From: an uncultured Clostridia bacterium
GTDB lineage: Bacteria; Bacillota; Clostridia; Christensenellales; UBA1242
Assembly: GCA_944349615.1 (NCBI GenBank)
Contig: CALVNK010000005.1
Span: 1-35,159 of the forward strand
Direction: 5' to 3'
DNA length: 35,159 bases
Below the pieces are notes generated by a model. The model searched no databases and was not told the origin of the DNA. It saw only the letters and a program-made list of their open reading frames with translations. The position numbers and the translations under genes are program-made. Below, one piece after another: positions 31,904 through 35,159 of the stretch (positions are counted from its first letter, which is position 1; the number at the start of each line of letters is the position of its first letter).

Positions 31904-32617
31904 ATGAATAAGCAACTTGAAAAAGCAATGCTTGATGGCAAGACAAGACTAGTCGATTGTGAATATTCGGATGTAATGTATCTATATAACAAATATTTCT
32001 TTAATTTTAGGCCAGATTTCTTTTCAAGACAAATACATGGCTGTTATTCTGCACAACAAGCAAAAGAAACTGATGAAAATGACTTAAAAATATTAAATAA
32101 AGGGATAATCACAAACGATGGTGCTATCTATCCTGTCTATGATCTTGATAGAAGCAAGAGTGCCTGGCTTAAAGAAAACCATATCAACAACCATGTCATA
32201 TCAAGCGCATGGCTTAGATTGAATGGTATAGATCTATCAAATTCTGTACGTTATGCCCTATATAATAAAGGACTTGAATTCTATCCATGTCATGAATCAT
32301 ATAAAAGGCTTGAGAATATTGAGGATATAGATTCACTTATTAAGACCTATGTAGAGATTTACGAGAAAAGTATCGAAGAAAACCATGTACTCGCACTTTC
32401 TTTAGCACAAATTAAATCAATGGCAAAAGTTGCCAATTCGCTTAACGAAAATGTCATAAGCGCGATGATGAAAACAAATTGTTTTGGACTCACTAAAAGA
32501 CTAGATCAATTTGAAGATTATAGTGACTATAAAAATAGCAAATACAACAGACTCTATTTAAAGGATGTCTGCAATTTTGATAAAGATAATTCACTTTTTA
32601 ATTATAGAGACCTATAA
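31904..32617 (+). CDS. Hypothetical protein behind a strong promoter
   Basis: I do not recognise this 237-aa protein. It is soluble, with no signal peptide or membrane helix. Composition is rich in Tyr, Asn, Asp and Ser. Central sequence blocks look ordered (VISSAWLRLNGIDLSNSVRYALYNKGLEFYPC, in parts SSAWLRLNGIDL and YALYNKGLEFYP). A helical stretch follows (SLIKTYVEIYEKSIEEN) and a Ser/Asn/Tyr-rich C-terminus (YSDYKNSKYNRLYL). The ATG follows AAAAAGGAGAAAAAA, an excellent ribosome binding site, and the leader is about 80 nt. The promoter is a full consensus with inverted repeats, and a branched terminator follows. High or tightly switched expression is the inference. It is the only + strand gene between 26.3 kb and the window end, apart from the tRNA. 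Confidence 0.75.
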   Translation: MNKQLEKAMLDGKTRLVDCEYSDVMYLYNKYFFNFRPDFFSRQIHGCYSAQQAKETDENDLKILNKGIITNDGAIYPVYDLDRSKSAWLKENHINNHVISSAWLRLNGIDLSNSVRYALYNKGLEFYPCHESYKRLENIEDIDSLIKTYVEIYEKSIEENHVLALSLAQIKSMAKVANSLNENVISAMMKTNCFGLTKRLDQFEDYSDYKNSKYNRLYLKDVCNFDKDNSLFNYRDL

Positions 32618-32631
32618 AAATCACAAAAAAT

Positions 32632-32713
32632 CTCGACGAACAATTGAATGTGCCTTCTAAAGTATATCTAACTTTTTAAGTACATTTAATTATGGGGTTC
32701 ACCCCTCGTCGAG
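32632..32713. terminator. Branched bidirectional terminator between the 31904 gene and ndk
   Basis: A perfect 8-bp outer stem (CTCGACGA 32632-32639 with TCGTCGAG 32706-32713) encloses an imperfect long hairpin (AATTGAATGT 32642-32651 with ACATTTAATT 32682-32691) and a short GGGG-TTCA-CCCC. It is followed by eight T residues on the + strand and preceded by AAAAAAT, so it can stop transcription from both convergent genes. The branched plan recalls the three-hairpin elements, but here with clear terminator T tracts. Confidence 0.75.
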
Positions 32714-32729
32714 TTTTTTTTAATAAGAC

Positions 32730-33155
32730 TTATTTTTTAAGCAGTGTATAAAAAATTTCAAGTTCTCTCTCGGCAGAGTTTACGCTGTCCGATGCATGCA
32801 CTACATTTTGCGTAATGCGCAGTGGTAGATTGAGCATCTTTGGCACTTCATATCTAATGGTGTGCGGATCAGGATTTTTAGTTGCTCCAACAAGTTTGCG
32901 TATCTTTGCAATTGCATCGTCACCCTGAACTTCCATTCCGTATGCCTTATCACTTGTGATATATTCTTCAAGTCCTTGATAAAAGTCTTTGCCTACATGT
33001 TCAGCATAGTGTTTGCGTGCAGAGAGTGCATCATATTTTATATACCCCTCTTTGACAATTTGCATACCAACTGATTGCAACTGGCTTTTTACATAATCTA
33101 TCACTTGTGGATAGTTTGCAAATTCAGGCTTTACCATAACATAAGATTTTTCCAT
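32730..33155 (-). CDS. ndk: Nucleoside diphosphate kinase
   Basis: This 141-aa enzyme moves the gamma phosphate of ATP onto NDPs through a phospho-histidine. The phosphate-binding VMVKPE (K9) and the catalytic loop NVVHASDS with H120 are present; the loop is usually N-HGSDS, so Gly is replaced by Ala. The 'G.TdP..A.pGTIR' stretch reads GATKNPDPHTIRY, a divergent form. SAERELEIFY, the usual C-terminal E-E-I--F motif, is intact. Length is normal. The ATG follows AAGGGGAAAG. A likely promoter is TTGCTT-18-TATAAT some 40 bp upstream. It converges with the gene at 31904 through the branched terminator. Confidence 0.9.
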   Translation of the reverse strand: MEKSYVMVKPEFANYPQVIDYVKSQLQSVGMQIVKEGYIKYDALSARKHYAEHVGKDFYQGLEEYITSDKAYGMEVQGDDAIAKIRKLVGATKNPDPHTIRYEVPKMLNLPLRITQNVVHASDSVNSAERELEIFYTLLKK

Positions 33156-33291
33156 TTTTTCTTTCCCCTTATAAAAATTTGAATAATTATAGCAAAAAAT
33201 TTAAAAAATAAGCAAAAATTTTAGAAAATTATTAAAATTTTATTAATAATTATGAAATTTCCATTTTTAATTTTAAAAAACGCAAATAAAA

Positions 33292-34749
33292 CTAGAATAA
33301 TGAAGATAATAGACGCATAATCGCTTGTAAGAATTTTGTTATCCAACGTTTCTTTTGGAAATAGCTGACGCCTGCAAGTCTAGAACAAGAGATATCCTTT
33401 TTTATTTGTTCAAAGTAAGTGGCATTGAGATCATTTGAATAGATAATTGCTGTATCTTCAAAGTTGAGTCCAAAAGAACGATTGTCAGTATTACAGGTTC
33501 CTATTGAAAGTTTGTTATAATCTACTAAGATCACTTTGCTATGCAAAAACCCGTCATATAGATAGATCTTTACTCCAAGTTCTGCCATCTCTCTTAAGAA
33601 GGATAGAGTTACAAGGTAGACTGTTTTCTTGTCTGGTTTTGTTGGCACCATTATGGAGATATCAATTCCGCTTTTGACTGCAATGCGAATTGCCGATATA
33701 AAGACATCATCTGGCACAAAGTATGGCGTTTGAATAAAAATTCTCTCTTTGGCATTTATGATCATGTGCACAAAGGTTTCTTTTATTCTCTGCACCTGAC
33801 TATCAGGCCCTGAAGTCATGATCTGCATTGTGGCATTCCCCTTAAGCTCTGGCGAAGGAAAATAGCCATTTGTAAGATATAGTTGTGGTGGTGTATTGTC
33901 GTTTTTACAATAACGCCAATCATCTAAAAATATGTTTTGGAGTGCATATACTCCACTTCCTTCAATCTTGATATGAGTGTCACGCCACGGCTTTAGTTTC
34001 TTATCCTTGCCCATGTGGTCATCTCGAATATTGATACCACCAGTATAACCAATTTTGCCATCAATAACCACAATTTTGCGGTGATTGCGATAGTTAAGCT
34101 TGAGATTTAAAAGTCGTATGTGCATAAATGGCGGAAAGAATTCCCCTACCTGCCCGCCAGCACTTACAAGCCTATTGAAAAACTTGCGCGGTGCATGACG
34201 AGAACCGATTGAGTCGTATATCAGTTTGACATCGACTCCTTCTTTTGCCTTCTTACAAAGGATGTTCATGATCTCGGTTCCTACCCCATCATTTGCAAAG
34301 ATATAATACTCCATGTGTATTGTGCTTTTGGCATTTAATAGGTCTTGTTTTAAACTTTCAATTTTGCTCTCGCCAAAGTTGAAAATGGTTACTTTGTTTG
34401 CTGGAAGCGGATATGCACCAAATGAATAGCAAAATGTTGCAAGTTCTCGATCATTGATTAAAATTCCGTCAAGTCTTGCTTGTTCAAGTGTTTGAATACC
34501 TTTGATATTCTTGATAATGTCACGCTCTGAAATCGCCTTTTTCTTGATCATTCGTCTGGTACGAACAGATAGTCCACTGCCAAATACTATATAGAGCAAG
34601 AAACCTAATATTGGCAAGAATGTCATCACGGTCATCCAAGCAATGATATTCTGTGGTTTTCTCTTTTCAAGAAAAACCATACCTATGAGAAGGAAAAAGT
34701 TTACAATTGCTATTACTGTAATCATAATTACAAACCAGTTGCCAAACAT
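33292..34749 (-). CDS. cls: Cardiolipin synthase
   Basis: This membrane enzyme condenses two phosphatidylglycerols into cardiolipin. The 485-aa product has two N-terminal helices (about 5-22 and 35-58), with LEKRKPQNIIAW between them as in clostridial and bacillar Cls. Two phospholipase-D HKD motifs follow: HRKIVVIDGKIGYTGG (about 232-247) and HSKVILVDYNKLSIGTCNTDNRS (about 402-424). Length is typical. The ATG follows AAAAGGAGAGGGAA. The -10 region directly upstream is duplicated in tandem (34761-34800). Together with alr and the LTA-synthase-like gene it forms a scattered envelope set. No terminator is obvious after the stop. Confidence 0.93.
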   Translation of the reverse strand: MFGNWFVIMITVIAIVNFFLLIGMVFLEKRKPQNIIAWMTVMTFLPILGFLLYIVFGSGLSVRTRRMIKKKAISERDIIKNIKGIQTLEQARLDGILINDRELATFCYSFGAYPLPANKVTIFNFGESKIESLKQDLLNAKSTIHMEYYIFANDGVGTEIMNILCKKAKEGVDVKLIYDSIGSRHAPRKFFNRLVSAGGQVGEFFPPFMHIRLLNLKLNYRNHRKIVVIDGKIGYTGGINIRDDHMGKDKKLKPWRDTHIKIEGSGVYALQNIFLDDWRYCKNDNTPPQLYLTNGYFPSPELKGNATMQIMTSGPDSQVQRIKETFVHMIINAKERIFIQTPYFVPDDVFISAIRIAVKSGIDISIMVPTKPDKKTVYLVTLSFLREMAELGVKIYLYDGFLHSKVILVDYNKLSIGTCNTDNRSFGLNFEDTAIIYSNDLNATYFEQIKKDISCSRLAGVSYFQKKRWITKFLQAIMRLLSSLF

Positions 34750-34760
34750 TTCCCTCTCCT

Positions 34761-34800
34761 TTTAGTATATTTTTTGTGTTTTTAGTATATTTTTTGTGTT
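34761..34800 (-). repeat. Tandem 20-bp duplication carrying the cls -10 box
   Basis: The 20-bp unit TTTAGTATATTTTTTGTGTT occurs twice without a change. On the - strand each copy holds TATACT (34769-34764 and 34789-34784). The proximal box ends only 14 nt before the ATG, so a transcript from it would begin inside the ribosome binding site; the distal copy would give a leader that includes it. Confidence 0.85.
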
Positions 34801-34858
34801 CTTTTAAGAATTTATCAATATTTTTGATAATTTTTAATTGTCACTTTTGGCAATTCTA

Positions 34859-34880
34859 AAAGGGCTTTATCAGCCCTTCT
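34859..34880 (-). terminator. Probable terminator of the partial gene at the window end
   Basis: AAGGGCT pairs with AGCCCTT (7 bp) around a 5-nt loop, followed on the - strand by TTTT. It lies right after the stop at 34886. A second hairpin, TTATCAA/TTGATAA at 34812-34830, lies further on. Confidence 0.6.
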
Positions 34881-34885
34881 AGATT

Positions 34886-35159
34886 TTAACTGCTTGTAGT
34901 TGGTCTAAAATTGGAAGCCCAGCCAACTAAGATCGAGCCAAGTTCATAGGATATATTAACATTGCCTACATCATATCCATTGTCAAGAGTCAATATATCT
35001 CTATCTGCACCTGAAACAACAACTCTAAATACAATTTCGATATATTGGTCATAAGAGTAGTTTGATTCATAGGTTATTCGACCATAATCATCTGCACTTC
35101 GATTGCTATAATCATTATTGATAGATACATTACCCGAACCGTTTCCGCCACGTGGATCA
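34886..35159 (-). CDS. C-terminal part of an unknown protein (5' end outside window)
   Basis: An open frame runs in from the window edge and stops at TAA (34886-34888), giving 90 residues: DPRGGNGSGNVSINNDYSN at the start, then YIEIVFRVVVSGADRD and NVNISYELGSILVGW, ending FRPTTSS. It is polar and Tyr/Ser/Asn-rich with alternating hydrophobic residues, so probably all-beta; the glycine-rich start looks like a linker. It could be the last domain of a surface or repeat protein. No family is recognised. A hairpin follows its stop, and cls lies 136 bp downstream on the same strand. Confidence 0.6.
   Translation of the reverse strand, partial: DPRGGNGSGNVSINNDYSNRSADDYGRITYESNYSYDQYIEIVFRVVVSGADRDILTLDNGYDVGNVNISYELGSILVGWASNFRPTTSS

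Overview
The window reads as chromosomal DNA of a low-GC, monoderm member of the Bacillota, most likely an uncultured gut-type Clostridia lineage. This rests on the AT-rich base composition, AGGAG-type ribosome binding sites, TGA used as a stop, an LTA-synthase-like phosphoglycerol transferase, HelD, a YfmH-like M16 protein, RNase HII and a gyrB/gyrA pair. No phage, transposase or CRISPR array is visible. I cannot name the species.

Layout. Positions 1-12,572 are all on the + strand and mostly informational: the 3' end of gyrB, a MazG-like pyrophosphohydrolase, gyrA, a HelD-type helicase, a DnaA-box cluster, hisS, uvrC, a DapB/diaminopentanoate-dehydrogenase-like enzyme with a Cys/His tail, and tmk. 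From 12,741 nearly everything is on the - strand: an M16 peptidase, a DUF2188-like protein, a membrane protein, alr, an LTA-synthase-like transferase, two small hypothetical genes, a ZIP metal transporter, a 1270-residue DUF4011-type helicase/nuclease and rnhB. A divergent PfkB-family kinase follows on +. Positions 26.3-29.5 kb look more accessory: an HD-domain fragment, tRNA-Arg(ACG) with a duplicated 3' end, a Nudix hydrolase, a GNAT acetyltransferase, a deoxyinosine/uracil-DNA glycosylase and a cysteine-rich small protein. The last part holds a U32 (RlhA-like) peptidase, an unknown + strand gene behind a consensus promoter, ndk, cls and the 3' end of an unknown gene.

Two patterns go beyond ordinary annotation. 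(1) At least four intergenic elements fold into the same shape: one outer stem closing three hairpins that abut one another, a perfect four-way junction. They lie at 4718-4811, 12575-12678, 16480-16563 and 24496-24570. Their sequences are unrelated, so the shape is kept while the bases are not. Looser or related branched structures occur at 4507-4599, 26961-27084 and 32632-32713. (2) Several genes (uvrC, the 14639-15310 membrane protein, the LTA-synthase-like gene, the DNA glycosylase, perhaps alr) have a good -35/-10 pair whose -10 box ends only 5-7 nt before the start codon and no Shine-Dalgarno sequence, so they should make leaderless mRNAs. Other genes in the same window use normal AGGAG leaders.

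Other points of interest are a run of nine G residues in the LTA-synthase-like gene (possible phase variation), an 88-bp repeat that starts inside the tRNA-Arg 3' end, altered key residues in the kinase and in the helicase nuclease domain, and a palindrome lying between the -35 and -10 of the unknown gene at 31904. All functions are inferred from motifs and sequence memory; no searches were run.
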